A stretch of 64,000 bases of DNA from Lewinellaceae bacterium (GCA_020636075.1 JACJYO010000006.1:1-64000), one strand, 5' to 3'. Counted from the stretch's first letter, positions 26,839-36,000 are shown. Notes: generated from the letters alone by a model not told the origin. A program made the numbers and translations.

Positions 26839-28526
26839 AACAGCCTTATCAGACACAGATCGAACGATTAAGCGAATGGGTGTACAACCTGAAATTCGAA
26901 GACCTTCCGGCCGATGTGCTGGTATTGGCGCGGATTCAGGTGCTTGATGCGCTTGCGGCAATTTGTGCCGGATCAAAGTCGTCGGTAGGTGTTCGTCTGA
27001 GGCGGGCGCTTTCTAAATTGGATAGTCAGGAGTCGTGTACGGGTATCGCCACAGATCGCCTCTGGTCGTTGGAAAACGCGATCTACTGGCATTCCGCTAT
27101 GATCAACTCTCTTGAACTGGACAATTTTGCGTTCATGGGGCATTTTACGGAATCCTCCTTCTCGGTGGCATTTTCGGTGGCTGAGTTTTTGGACAAAAGC
27201 AGTGATGATTTTTTACTTGCAATGGTGGCCGCGCAGGAAGCAAGTGGCCGCATCAGTGCCTACCTGTCCAGTGGCCCGCAACAGGGGCACATGCGCGCTT
27301 TTGTGCATCGCACGGCAGGAGCTGTGGCCACCGCCAAACTCCTGGGACTTAACAGTTATGCTACGGCGCAGGCACTTGCGATGGCCTTGTCGATGCCGGA
27401 ATATCCGGTGTATGCCGCCAGCTATTCGGCCGACACCAAGGTGATTTGCACGGCTGCTCCTGCCGTTGAAGGTATGAAAGCCGCGTTTCTGGCAGCCGAA
27501 GGACTGGATGCGCCACTTGATGTGATCGAGCACCCCGTTGGGTTCATGACGAGTTTCAGCTACCTGTCCTGGATGCCTGACATCTGGAGAAAAATCGGGC
27601 AAAGCTGGCTGACGTATACGTTGTCTTTTAAAAAATACGCGACTTGTGCCTATGCCCAGGGGCCTGTTAATGCGGCGGTGAAAGTGTTTGAACAAGGCGG
27701 CTATTCAGTTGAGGCGATTAAGAAAATCGAAGTGTTTAGCCCGCTGACCACGGTGGTACTGGAAGCCTTTTCCACACCCCATTACAACGCGGGTTTTACC
27801 CCGGTAAACACCAATTTTTCAACAAAGCGCAGTGTGGCGGCAGCCCTGGTGTTTGGGCCGATAACCGGCAGTTTTTACGCACACGGCAAGTTTGAACAAA
27901 AAATTCCGGCATTCCGGAAACTGGCCGATCGTGTCGAACTGATCCACGATTGGGGGCTGACGATTAATCTTGTCAGGGGTATTGATCAGGGATTGGAAAA
28001 TCCGGGCATGCCCGGCGTGCTCAGTACCGGTAGTGCAAATGCCCAACTCAATAAATTCAAGGCGGCTGTTGGTAGCCGGCCCTTATTTCAATGGAGTGAT
28101 ATTGGGCAGTTCTTTAAAATGGATCGGGCTGATCGGAATTATTTTTTCCGTCGTGCACTGCGGTCCCTTCGGTCCAAGTTGCCGATTTGGCCAGGTGCAG
28201 GAGATAAAACGCTGTACCAGTCGTCGGAGGGGGATTTGCGGGCAATGACGTTTCCGCTCGGCGGGCGTGTGCGCGTATTGCTTGACGATGGCCGGGAATT
28301 GATCCAGTCCAGTTACATCCCAAGTGGCTTTGTTGGCGACCCTGACCGGGAAGCTGTCGCTTTGGAAAAGTACAGGCGGGAAGCAAGCACAGTGTGGACA
28401 GCAGCCAGGACTCAATTGATCGCGACGACCGTTCGAACCATGAAAAAGCTGCCCGTACGGGAGTTTGCTCAATTATTACAGCATACAACCACAGCACCAG
28501 TCGAAAACCCGGCATTAATACTTTAA
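26835..28526 (+). CDS. MmgE/PrpD-family protein
   Basis: The 563-residue product begins with the family pattern ERLSEWVYNLKFEDLPADVLVLARIQVLDALAAICAG. It continues with the AYLSSGPQQGHMRAFVHRTAGAVATAKLLGL core helices and SLSFKKYATCAYAQGPVNAAVKV. The family includes 2-methylcitrate dehydratase, cis-aconitate decarboxylase and iminodisuccinate epimerase, that is, enzymes that eliminate or isomerise at an acidic carbon. Most members are near 450 residues; the extra C-terminal 100 residues (after about 420, KFKAAVGSRPLFQWSDIGQF) look like an added segment. It overlaps the BtaA-like gene and is three bases from the next, so it should act on a pathway intermediate. Its exact reaction cannot be read from sequence. 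Confidence 0.85.
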   Translation: MKQPYQTQIERLSEWVYNLKFEDLPADVLVLARIQVLDALAAICAGSKSSVGVRLRRALSKLDSQESCTGIATDRLWSLENAIYWHSAMINSLELDNFAFMGHFTESSFSVAFSVAEFLDKSSDDFLLAMVAAQEASGRISAYLSSGPQQGHMRAFVHRTAGAVATAKLLGLNSYATAQALAMALSMPEYPVYAASYSADTKVICTAAPAVEGMKAAFLAAEGLDAPLDVIEHPVGFMTSFSYLSWMPDIWRKIGQSWLTYTLSFKKYATCAYAQGPVNAAVKVFEQGGYSVEAIKKIEVFSPLTTVVLEAFSTPHYNAGFTPVNTNFSTKRSVAAALVFGPITGSFYAHGKFEQKIPAFRKLADRVELIHDWGLTINLVRGIDQGLENPGMPGVLSTGSANAQLNKFKAAVGSRPLFQWSDIGQFFKMDRADRNYFFRRALRSLRSKLPIWPGAGDKTLYQSSEGDLRAMTFPLGGRVRVLLDDGRELIQSSYIPSGFVGDPDREAVALEKYRREASTVWTAARTQLIATTVRTMKKLPVREFAQLLQHTTTAPVENPALIL

Positions 28527-28529
28527 ACA

Positions 28530-29357
28530 ATGAAAACGAAATACAGTACAGCAGTGCTTCAAAACCGGCCCGTTGATCCCCTGGAGGATTTTGCCATGCT
28601 TCAGCAGCCGTTTTTTGAACAGATCGATCGGGAGACCATTGGTATTACGGACTCTCCGGTTGTTGTAAAATCCATTCACTTGGCGGCTCAGCATGGACGC
28701 CGGCACCCAAAATTAGGTACCCGGGCAGAGTACCCCGATCAGCAGCTCATACATTTTGAAGCGGATATCCGGCGGTATGCCTATGGCCGAATGTTCAAGG
28801 AAGCCTTTGATCCGTCCTTTTTTGACGACAGTGATATGCATGCACCGTACTACCTGCACATCGTATACGACCGGGAGTCAGGAACTCCCATTGCGTCGGC
28901 GCGCTCGTTTTCTTGTCCCGACGATATGATCACCGAGTTGGAGGGTACGGATGGCGGGATTTTAAAAATGAATTTGTTTACCCACCAAACGGAGAAGATT
29001 GCGGCAACTGCTGTTTTGTGCCCTGATGTAAAAAGCAATTTTATGGTGGACCGCTTTTCTCAAATAGTTGAGGGGCATGATTATCGGGGTATTCCGAAAA
29101 GTGCCATTTTCGGATTAATGTACCGGTCTTTTTTTATGACGTATCAAGGCTACCAGTATGTTTTGGCACTCGCAAGAGTGGATGCATCGTCTATTTTACT
29201 GGCAAAATATATTCCCCTGGGGCTGCAAATAATCGGGCTTACCAATTACAAAGTGGGCGAAACGTTCCGGAAGCATTGGGTGCTGGCGGGTAATATTCCG
29301 CGCATCCGCCAGGAACTGCTGCAGAATTGCCGTTTGTTGTTGAGCATTTACAAGTAG
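28530..29357 (+). CDS. Acyltransferase resembling FeeM/acyl-homoserine-lactone-synthase-type GNAT proteins
   Basis: The 275-residue protein has the layout of AHL-synthase/FeeM-type GNAT folds: YYLHIVYDRESGTPIASARSF (a beta-4-like strand with Ser-Ala-Arg), later FMVDRFSQIVEG (in the place of the conserved ExxRFAV helix), then GLMYRSFFMTYQGYQYVLALARVDASSIL and KYIPLGLQIIG. FeeM and LuxI enzymes join an acyl group to tyrosine or SAM, respectively. It ends the operon whose second gene makes a SAM-derived aminocarboxypropyl group, so the pathway may yield an N-acylated homoserine-type compound (inference). I would not call it a LuxI homologue; the similarity is at fold level only. Confidence 0.6.
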   Translation: MKTKYSTAVLQNRPVDPLEDFAMLQQPFFEQIDRETIGITDSPVVVKSIHLAAQHGRRHPKLGTRAEYPDQQLIHFEADIRRYAYGRMFKEAFDPSFFDDSDMHAPYYLHIVYDRESGTPIASARSFSCPDDMITELEGTDGGILKMNLFTHQTEKIAATAVLCPDVKSNFMVDRFSQIVEGHDYRGIPKSAIFGLMYRSFFMTYQGYQYVLALARVDASSILLAKYIPLGLQIIGLTNYKVGETFRKHWVLAGNIPRIRQELLQNCRLLLSIYK

Positions 29358-29399
29358 GCCTGCACTCGGTAAATCCTGGCAGTATTTCTGAAATAAAAC

Positions 29400-29428
29400 G
29401 CCCGGCAACCAACTTCCGGCTACCGGGC
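29400..29428 (-). terminator. Probable terminator of the tRNA array
   Basis: GCCCGG and CCGGGC arms (29400-29405 and 29423-29428) with a loop that also pairs partly. On the minus strand the stem is followed by GTTTTATTT. It lies about 50 bases downstream of the last tRNA gene and also faces the end of the plus-strand operon. Confidence 0.5.
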
Positions 29429-29480
29429 AAACTTCCATTCTAAAATGCTTATTCTGAATCCATGCCGCGGACTACGATCG

Positions 29481-29551
29481 CTGCCTGCAAACGATTCGAA
29501 CGTTCACCTTCCGGGCCAAAACCGGATGTCATGCCATTAGACCAACAGGCA
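29481..29551 (-). tRNA. tRNA-Gln (anticodon TTG)
   Basis: On the minus strand the acceptor TGCCTGT pairs with GCAGGCA (one T-G pair). The D arm is GTC...GAC, the anticodon stem TCCGG/CCGGA is perfect with loop TTTTGGC (anticodon TTG), and the T arm carries TTCGAAT. A T1-A72 pair is typical of bacterial tRNA-Gln. CCA is not encoded. Confidence 0.8.
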
Positions 29552-29554
29552 CAA

Positions 29555-29629
29555 TGTGGCGCGCAGGAGTTGAACCTGCACCTTCCCGGCTTCAGCGGGA
29601 CGCTCAGACCACCTAAGAACTTGACCGGG
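29555..29629 (-). tRNA. tRNA-Phe-like gene (anticodon GAA), acceptor stem broken
   Basis: The anticodon arm (TCCCG-CTGAAGC-CGGGA), the T arm (GCAGG-TTCAACT-CCTGC) and a D stem (GTTC/GAGC) are sound. The 3' acceptor strand GCGCCAC does not pair with CCCGGTC at the expected 5' position (two of seven pairs), and position 8 is A instead of the near-universal T. Probably a pseudogene, or a gene whose 5' end has been replaced. Confidence 0.5.
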
Positions 29630-29794
29630 TTTTCATGCTGAGCCGAAAACGGGGGAATTTTATTTCAGGCAAGACAAATTTCGCAGCCGTATGTGGGCAA
29701 TCCGGTGAGAAATTTAACGCAGCATGGAATAAAATTAGCCGTTTGGAGGCCAGTGATGAAATCCTGGACAAGTTCTAATCTAACGCCACTGTGG

Positions 29795-29867
29795 TTGTGC
29801 AGTCAGGATTCGAACCTGTAACTAGTGCGTATCAGGCACTTGTGTTCACCATTTACACCACTGCACA
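29795..29867 (-). tRNA. tRNA-Ile (anticodon GAT), unusual sequence
   Basis: The acceptor TGTGCAG/CTGCACA, D stem GTGT/ACAC and anticodon stem AGTGC/GCACT are all perfect, with loop CTGATAC (anticodon GAT). The T stem ACAGG/CCTGA has an A-A mismatch at its base. Acceptor T1-A72 is unlike the usual bacterial tRNA-Ile, which begins with A or G. Confidence 0.75.
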
Positions 29868-29878
29868 AGGGTACCTTG

Positions 29879-29951
29879 CGGGAGCGGAAGGCCTCGAACC
29901 CTCAACCTCCGGAGTTGGAAACCGGTGCTCTGCCAATTGAGCTACACTCCC
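29879..29951 (-). tRNA. tRNA-Trp (anticodon CCA)
   Basis: The acceptor GGGAGTG/CGCTCCC (one T-G pair), D arm GCTCAATTGGCAGAGC and T arm GAGGG-TTCGAGG-CCTTC are recognisable. The anticodon stem CCGGT/TCCGG has a T-T mismatch next to loop TTCCAAC (anticodon CCA). Confidence 0.82.
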
Positions 29952-30000
29952 CGATTTTTTGGGGTTGATTTTTGAGGTTTATTTTCGTTTAAATCCGGTG

Positions 30001-30072
30001 CGGATCGGGCAGGACTCGAACCTGCAACCCTCAGCTTAACAAGCTGCAGCTCTGCCATTGAGCTACCAATCC
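30001..30072 (-). tRNA. tRNA-Asn (anticodon GTT)
   Basis: The acceptor GGATTGG/CCGATCC (one T-G pair), D arm GCTCAATGGCAGAGC and T arm GCAGG-TTCGAGT-CCTGC are sound. The anticodon loop TTGTTAA reads GTT. The outermost anticodon-stem pair is G-A. Confidence 0.85.
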
Positions 30073-30077
30073 AACAG

Positions 30078-30151
30078 GGCGTCTGCCGGGCCTCGAACCC
30101 GATTCTCCGCCCCCACAAGGCGGTATTCTAGCCTGGTAAACTACAGACACC
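30078..30151 (-). tRNA. tRNA-His (anticodon GTG)
   Basis: The acceptor GTGTCTG/CAGACGC and the perfect anticodon stem CCGCC/GGCGG enclose loop TTGTGGG (anticodon GTG). The T arm is CGGG-TTCGAGG-CCCG. A G at position -1 (30151) opposite discriminator C is the identity pair of tRNA-His. Confidence 0.88.
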
Positions 30152-30158
30152 ATAATGG

Positions 30159-30232
30159 AGAGCACGGCAGGACTCGAACCTTCATTTTCAGTTTTGCAAA
30201 CTGACACCTGTGTTCCCTTCGGCCTCGTGCTC
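30159..30232 (-). tRNA. tRNA-Cys (anticodon GCA), irregular D and T arms
   Basis: The acceptor GAGCACG/CGTGCTC and the anticodon stem TCAGT/ACTGA are perfect, with loop TTGCAAA (anticodon GCA). Discriminator T73 is the tRNA-Cys identity base. The D arm is long with only about three pairs, and the T stem has one A-G mismatch. Confidence 0.75.
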
Positions 30233-30238
30233 GTTTTA

Positions 30239-30357
30239 CTTTTCCAATTTCAAATTGATTTTTTCAAATTTGACATTAAAGCAACTTTCCGAACCGGGAT
30301 GAAGCGCTGGAAAAGTCAAAAGTTTAATTTGAAAAGTTCAATTTGAAAAATTTGTAA
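30239..30357. repeat. AT-rich TTTCAAATTT element with inverted partner
   Basis: CTTTTCCAATTTCAAATT begins at 30239, and an inverted, diverged copy (AATTTGAAAAGTTCAATTTG) ends near 30355. Related stretches occur at 45949-46060 and 52836-52876. It sits between the tRNA-Asp and tRNA-Cys genes. Confidence 0.45.
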
Positions 30358-30376
30358 CTGCTTGATAATCTGTGGG

Positions 30377-30448
30377 CGGTGACGACGGGATTCGAACCCG
30401 CAACCTTTGGTGCGACAGACCACTACGCTACCGTTGCGCTACGCCACC
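30377..30448 (-). tRNA. tRNA-Asp (anticodon GTC), first gene of the array
   Basis: The acceptor GGTGGCG/CGTCACC (one G-T pair), D arm GCGCAACGGTAGCGT and T arm GCGGG-TTCGAAT-CCCGT are recognisable. The anticodon loop CTGTCGC reads GTC; the outer anticodon-stem pair is G-A. It is the promoter-proximal gene of the minus-strand array. Confidence 0.85.
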
Positions 30449-30825
30449 GGATGAATCAAATTCAGAACAAGGTGATTTGCGCGCTCGACGATGCCGGGCG
30501 CATTGTCGGCGTGACTCGACGTCACGCCGACAATAGCCAAATCAAAACGGTGCTTTCTTGGAAAAAGACTATGGAAAATTTGCCCTGCCGGATAAGCCAG
30601 CGTCGGCAGGTGCCAGGTCGATCAATGTTTTCGGTAAAACCGCCTCCCGAAACACTGTCGCCAATCGCGCCGGTCGACATGCCCGGTAATGCCAAACGGC
30701 GTCGGCCATTGTCGGGTATAATTAATATTGCGTACCATGCGTGTTGTCTGTTTTCGGGTTGATCAAACTATTGACAACCTCCAAACCGGGGCGTGGGGTG
30801 ATTAGTTCCCGCCGCCAAAATTTTT
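30449..30825. other. Gene-free stretch with a perfect 14-bp hairpin
   Basis: ATTGTCGGCGTGAC (30502-30515) pairs perfectly with GTCACGCCGACAAT (30521-30534) around a five-base loop, without a T-run on either side. The rest shows no convincing gene or RNA. It must hold the promoter of the tRNA array on the minus strand, but I could not fix its boxes. Confidence 0.55.
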
Positions 30826-32457
30826 TCAACCCTGACCGGGTTGCATCTGCCGGAACAACCATTCCGGTTCGGTATTAAACCGCGCAAAATCGGCCAGGCA
30901 ATGTTGTTTTAGTTGTTCGATTTCAGGTTGCAGTTGATCGAATTTGGCTAAAAATTCAGCCGGTAGTTCCGGGTCGCGCTCCTTCCTGATTTTTTCAATA
31001 TACTCCAGGATGTTATGGCACATGGTCGCTTGCCCGGTAATTATCAGGGCTTCCAACGCCGCAGTGTCAGATGCGTTTCCCTCCGTTGGAAACCACAAAC
31101 TGGTTCCCATTGTGTTGGCTTTTTTTACGATTGGGCTCAGCCGGTCGTTGTTGTCAAAGGGCTCACTTTTGGCCAAATCGTAAATGTAGTTGGTCACCAT
31201 GCGGTACCGCCAGTGTTTGTTCCCGAAAAGTAGTTTTTGATTCAACTCCCGGATTCGTTTCATAAACACATCGGCCAGCCGGCCGAGTGCGGATACCCGC
31301 ACGCCAAGCAGGGCTACCACATATTTTAATTTAACGGCACGCAGGATGCTGAAGTCTTCCAAAAACGAGGGGGATTCCTGCGACACCGTTTTTTTGATCG
31401 AGCGGATAAATTTTTTGGTCAACCATAGCCCTGCGACCAGCCACAAAATGCAGATGGTTGCCAAAACAGCCGAACCGACCAGCAGCCATTTGTTGCTGGT
31501 AAACCAGATCAGGGCAAGCAGGCCGGCGAGTAAAATCATAGCCAGGAGGTTATAAAACCGCAGGGATACATTGAGCAGGATTGGACTCCGGCCGGGAGTT
31601 TCTGTGGGGTAATCCACTTGTTTGGTGGTCACATCCGAAACGATGAAGGTGCCGACGTAGGGTTTCCCGGTATTATCATATACACTTTTGTCGAGGTTCA
31701 TAACCCCTTCGATACCCTGATTGTCAACTATGCCGCCATCCATCAACCGCAACGGTTTTTTATCGGCTCCGGGTGTTTCGCCTTTCCAGGCAACGGCCAG
31801 GAGGCTGCTGTCAGATGCTGTGAAATCGTGCGGCATGATTAGGGGCTCAAAGCCGCCGGGGAAACAACTGGATGCAGCCACGATATCGCCAAGCAGGATT
31901 TCCCGGGCTTCCTCCATGGAAATCGAAGCGTCGGCTTTGCCATTCCCGATCAAGGCATTTCTGCTGATTCTTTTTTGAAAACGGAAGGCCAACTGGTGCT
32001 CGATATCGGTGCTGTTGAACACAAACTCCGGAATTTGCGGATCGGTGGGGTCGAGCAGAAAACCAAAATTTTGGCCGTCCAGCAATTGCGATTGATACAC
32101 CCGCGCAAAGGAATTGATCAGGTTGCGCTGTTTGCCCGAATTCCCCCAGGCATTCGGCGTGTTTAAAATTCCGAGCGCATCCGGTAGCAAAGTATCGGCT
32201 TTAAGAAATTGGTACAACTCCCCAAAGAAGGTGGCGAAGGACTTCTCCTGCTTGAGGCAGAGCGCGTATTTCACGCCGGTGATCGTGCCGCCGGAAATGG
32301 TGGACAGCACAACCAGTTGGTTGAGCAGCGGCTTGTTTTGCCATTGGCAGTGGTTCAGGTAGGTCATGCTGCCCAGGTGAAAGGCGGCTGCCCGGTAGCC
32401 GCCGCCGGAAAGCGACAGGGCGATGTTTTGGAAGGGGAGGGCGCGGAGGTTTGCCAT
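30826..32457 (-). CDS. Patatin-like phospholipase with C-terminal membrane segment
   Basis: The 543-residue protein opens with the oxyanion-hole motif SGGGYRAAAFHLG (about residues 17-29). The nucleophile Ser is in LSTISGGT and the catalytic Asp in LMDGGIVDNQGI, so the Ser-Asp dyad of patatin-like lipases is complete. Two adjacent hydrophobic helices (about 295-345, LLAMILLAGLLALIWF and LVGSAVLATICILWLVAGLW) interrupt the fold and should tie it to the membrane. There is no signal peptide, so the lipase domain probably faces the cytoplasm. It should hydrolyse acyl esters of phospholipids or neutral lipids. No operon partner is apparent: the next gene on the right is divergent. Confidence 0.85.
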   Translation of the reverse strand: MANLRALPFQNIALSLSGGGYRAAAFHLGSMTYLNHCQWQNKPLLNQLVVLSTISGGTITGVKYALCLKQEKSFATFFGELYQFLKADTLLPDALGILNTPNAWGNSGKQRNLINSFARVYQSQLLDGQNFGFLLDPTDPQIPEFVFNSTDIEHQLAFRFQKRISRNALIGNGKADASISMEEAREILLGDIVAASSCFPGGFEPLIMPHDFTASDSSLLAVAWKGETPGADKKPLRLMDGGIVDNQGIEGVMNLDKSVYDNTGKPYVGTFIVSDVTTKQVDYPTETPGRSPILLNVSLRFYNLLAMILLAGLLALIWFTSNKWLLVGSAVLATICILWLVAGLWLTKKFIRSIKKTVSQESPSFLEDFSILRAVKLKYVVALLGVRVSALGRLADVFMKRIRELNQKLLFGNKHWRYRMVTNYIYDLAKSEPFDNNDRLSPIVKKANTMGTSLWFPTEGNASDTAALEALIITGQATMCHNILEYIEKIRKERDPELPAEFLAKFDQLQPEIEQLKQHCLADFARFNTEPEWLFRQMQPGQG

Positions 32458-32640
32458 TTGGTTGTTTTTTTAGGTTTAAAAGACAGGCGTCGAGGCAACA
32501 ATACCATCGGAAATGCTCATACGGCAAACAAATATCGGCGATTAGCAGAATACTTCCTATTGCCCCGGATTTATTTGCGCCTTGCAGACACACTGTTACT
32601 TCCTTTGTACTTTAGCGACCTAAACAAACAAAGTCCTGTT

Positions 32641-33015
32641 ATGAAAAAATCTATGACCTACGTGTTGCTGCTATTCGGCGGCCTGCTCCTGCTCCCTGCG
32701 TTTACCGCTGAAGGCGGTGGAAAAGTGAAAATCCCCAAAAAGATCAACTCTATTATTCAAGCCAAATGCTACGGCTGCCACAACACCGAAAGCAAAAACA
32801 AGCGGCCAAAAGATAAACTCAACTGGGACGAACTAACGTCCATGCCCGCCGACCAACAAGCCGAAAAACTGGCCGATATTCAAAAAGTACTGGAAAAAGG
32901 CTCCATGCCGCCGGATCGTTTTTTAGAAAAACAGCCGGATATGAAGCTAACGGACAAGGAAACCGCCAACATGAAAAAGTGGGCCGCAAAAATGGGGAAG
33001 CGGGTTTCGAAGTAG
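32641..33015 (+). CDS. Small secreted haem-binding (Haem_bd-type) protein
   Basis: The start at 32641 gives a signal peptide (MKKSMTYVLLLFGGLLLLPA) and 124 residues; the longer upstream frame overlaps the divergent patatin gene and is not coding. CYGCH near residue 43 is a single c-type haem site, and the following NxxxxKxxxKLNWDEL...MPPDRF pattern matches small haem-binding proteins found next to dehydrogenases. It should be periplasmic and need the CcsBA system for haem attachment. It converges on the cytochrome/PA14/DUF1080 gene, which may be an electron-transfer partner (inference). Confidence 0.82.
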   Translation: MKKSMTYVLLLFGGLLLLPAFTAEGGGKVKIPKKINSIIQAKCYGCHNTESKNKRPKDKLNWDELTSMPADQQAEKLADIQKVLEKGSMPPDRFLEKQPDMKLTDKETANMKKWAAKMGKRVSK

Positions 33016-33022
33016 TTTTTTT

Positions 33023-33057
33023 TACTCGTCCTACGACTTCGAGTCGTAGGACGAGTA
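33023..33057. terminator. Perfect 16-bp hairpin between convergent genes
   Basis: TACTCGTCCTACGACT (33023-33038) and AGTCGTAGGACGAGTA (33042-33057) enclose a TCG loop. It lies between converging genes, with a shorter CCGAACC/GGTTCGG stem at about 33079-33095. Neither has a proper T-tail, so a terminator role is only probable. Confidence 0.5.
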
Positions 33058-33097
33058 GTATTATTGCCATCTTAGCCGCCCGAACCGGAGGTTCGGG

Positions 33098-36000
33098 TTA
33101 CAAGCGCCGGATTTTGATGTTCTTGTACCACACCGGGTCGCCGTGATCCTGCAGGGAAATCCGCCCCTTGCGCGCCTTGCCAAAGCCGGGCATATCCTTG
33201 AACTTGCTTCCGGCGATCATTTTGGGCCACTCCGGGGAGTTCATATCGCATTCCACTAGTTTACGGTTGTTCAACCAGTGTTCCACTTTCCCGTTTTTAC
33301 TCACCAGGCGCACGTGGTTCCACTGACCGGCGGGTTTTACATTTTCATATTTGCAGGAGATCAGGTCGTACAGGTCGCCGGCGCGGTGCTTGATAATGCG
33401 GGCGTCGGGGTGGCAGGTATTGTCGAGCACCTGCATTTCAGGGCCGGTTTGCCAGACGTACTGATATTTCGCGCTGTCTTCCACTACGTTGTAAATGATG
33501 CCGGAGTTGCCGCAAGGCCCGATTTTCCAGTCCAGTTCCAATTCAAAGTCCTGGTATTCTTCTACCGAAACGATGTCGCCGCCGTCGCGTTGCTGCCATT
33601 CACTGCCGTCGAGGGCTTTGGTTTGCAGGTGGATGGCGTGATCGTTGATGACCCAGGCTGTCCCGAGCGTGGCTTTATTATAGTTGCGCCATTTATCGAT
33701 TGATTTGCCGTCGAAAAGTAATTCCCAGCCGGCTGCTTTTTCCCGGGCGCTCAGTTCATTGTCGCCCACCTGCGGGAACACCGGGTGCGCCTCCACTGTG
33801 CCCGAATTATTTTCCGGAATGGCGTTCATAGTGTACCAGACTTCGGTGGTCCAGATTTCGTGACCCAGATCGCTCAGCGGTAAATCGTGTAATTGCACAT
33901 GCACCACGTTTCCGGGCTTGATGCCCGGAATTTCCAGGAACACTTTTTTTCGGTCGGCGCTCACGGTTGCTGAGATTACGGGCAGGTTCATCTCATCCAT
34001 TTTCGGGCCGCCGTAGTTGATCGTCGGTTTGTACCACCACTGTTGGACCGTGTATTGCCCGGGTTCCCAGCCATCGCCTTCGCGCAAGGGTTCGGTAAAT
34101 TCAATTTCCAGACCGTTCGTTTTGGCGCGTGCTGCCAGCATCTCAAAGGTGGATTTGCCGTTGTACTTCATGCGCTGGAGGCCGTACCAGAGTTTACCGG
34201 TCTGACCCCAGTTACCCGGATTTCCGATCATACCGATGTATAATGCACCGTCGGGGCCCCAGGCCAGGCGGTTGGTGCCGCCTTCAAGCCCTTGCGTAAA
34301 CCGGAACACACAGCCCTGGTAGGCGCCGTTTATTTTTTCCATAAAAATCCGTTGCAAGCCGCCGTAGCACACATCGCCGTGGATAAGTTGATTTTTGTAG
34401 GGGCCGTCGTTGATGACAGTCGGTTGGGTGGGGGAGTTGCCGATCTCGTCCTGCGGCAACCAGACCACGGGCTGTTGTACCGGGAGCCCTGCCACAGCGA
34501 TGCTGTCTACGGCATAGGAGTTGTAAAAAGCGCCGGATTTTACGTGCAGGATTTTGGAGGCGGGCAGCCAGTCGCCCTGGTTATCGGCCACGAACAGTTC
34601 GCTATCGGGACCCAGGCCAACCCCGTTGGGGGTGCGGAGGCCGCGGGCAACAAACTCCAGGCTGCCGTCGGCACGGTTGATCTGCACCACTTTTCCCCGG
34701 TCGGGGATCTGCGGACGGGCGCTGGCGCCACCGGGCATGATGGCAATGGCCAGGGTGGCGTAAAAGTAGCCGTCTTTATAGGCCAGGCCAAAGGCGAACT
34801 CATGGAAATTGGCCGAAGTGCGCCAGCTTTTGGCAACGCATTGGTACTCGTCTATGATTTCATCGCCGTCGGTATCTACCAGCCGCGTGAGTTCTTGTTT
34901 TTGTAAAACATAGATCGTGTCGTCGACAACCTGCAAGCCGAGCGGCTCGGCCAGGCCCTTGGCGATTCGTTTTACTTTGATCTTTTTCGGGTTCCCGCTT
35001 TCTACGTTGCTGAGGATATACACACCGCCCATAGGGTCCCAGGTGCTGACGACCATTCGGCCGTCGCTGAGAAAACTCATGCCCCCGATTTTAGGTAAAA
35101 ATGCATCAGGCCGGGCCTGGGAAAGATCGTAGGAAGGGTGTACATCGGTGAGCGCCAGGCCGTCGCCGGGGATGCCCGCATTGGCACTGGAAAAAATAGG
35201 CAGACTCTGCTCTTCCAGATTCGCCCGGTGGCTGAAATTGGTTGTAGGAATCACCTGCATGGTCGGGTCGGAGGAGCGGGCCCACTTGAGCTGGACCGCC
35301 ATGCCGCCACCGGCCTGGAAATAATCGACCCGCAGGGGGTGATAACCGGCGCGAAGTGCCACCTCGGCGTCCAGCATTTCCGTGCCGTGCAGGCCGTCGT
35401 TGTCGATCAGCAGTTGGCCATCGAGGTAGAGGCGGGAGCCGTCGTCGGAACCGAGACGCAGGAGCACATTGTCGTCCTTTTCCAGGTACAAATAGCCGGT
35501 GGCTTGCAGGCCAACATCGGTTTTGTAGGGGGTAAACTCAATGACGCCCGCGTCGAGGTTTGGCGCCAGCGCGGTTTTTACCGGGTTGGTTTTAAAGTCA
35601 ATCTCGTTGAGCGATTGGGTATTAGGCTGTAGTTTGAACAATTTGGCGATCAACCCGGGCCGCATTTCGTTGTCGCTTGCCCCGCTATCGGCAGCTTTCC
35701 AGTTACTTGGCGGAATGGCCGCCAGATCGGTCATGATGCCGCTGCCTTCACCGTCGTCTTCGCCTTCATCCAGGTCGAGTATGTAGCCGACGATTGTTTT
35801 GGCGTCTTCCAGTTTCAGGTCCGGGTGGGCACTCATGGCGGCGATGCCCCAGGCTCCGGAGCCACCGGCAACGACTTTTTGCGCCAGCATATCCACATTG
35901 GTAGCCGTTTTTTTGTAGCGTTCGGCAATTTGGACATAGCCTGGCCCTACAGTTTGCATTTTTGGGTTGTGGCATATCCGGCAATCGCTTTTGGCCATCA

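Noticed and set aside
28530..29357. Calling the last operon gene a LuxI-type autoinducer synthase
   Set aside because: Only fold-level patterns match; the invariant LuxI residues cannot be aligned with confidence and no LuxR-type gene is nearby.
30155..30762. Small plus-strand open frames over the tRNA region (30155-30346, 30379-30762)
   Set aside because: They read through tRNA genes on the opposite strand (for example FEPATFGAT from a T arm), a known false-gene pattern.
32209..32640. The 5' extension of the haem-binding protein frame
   Set aside because: It overlaps the divergent patatin gene, and the signal peptide begins at 32641.
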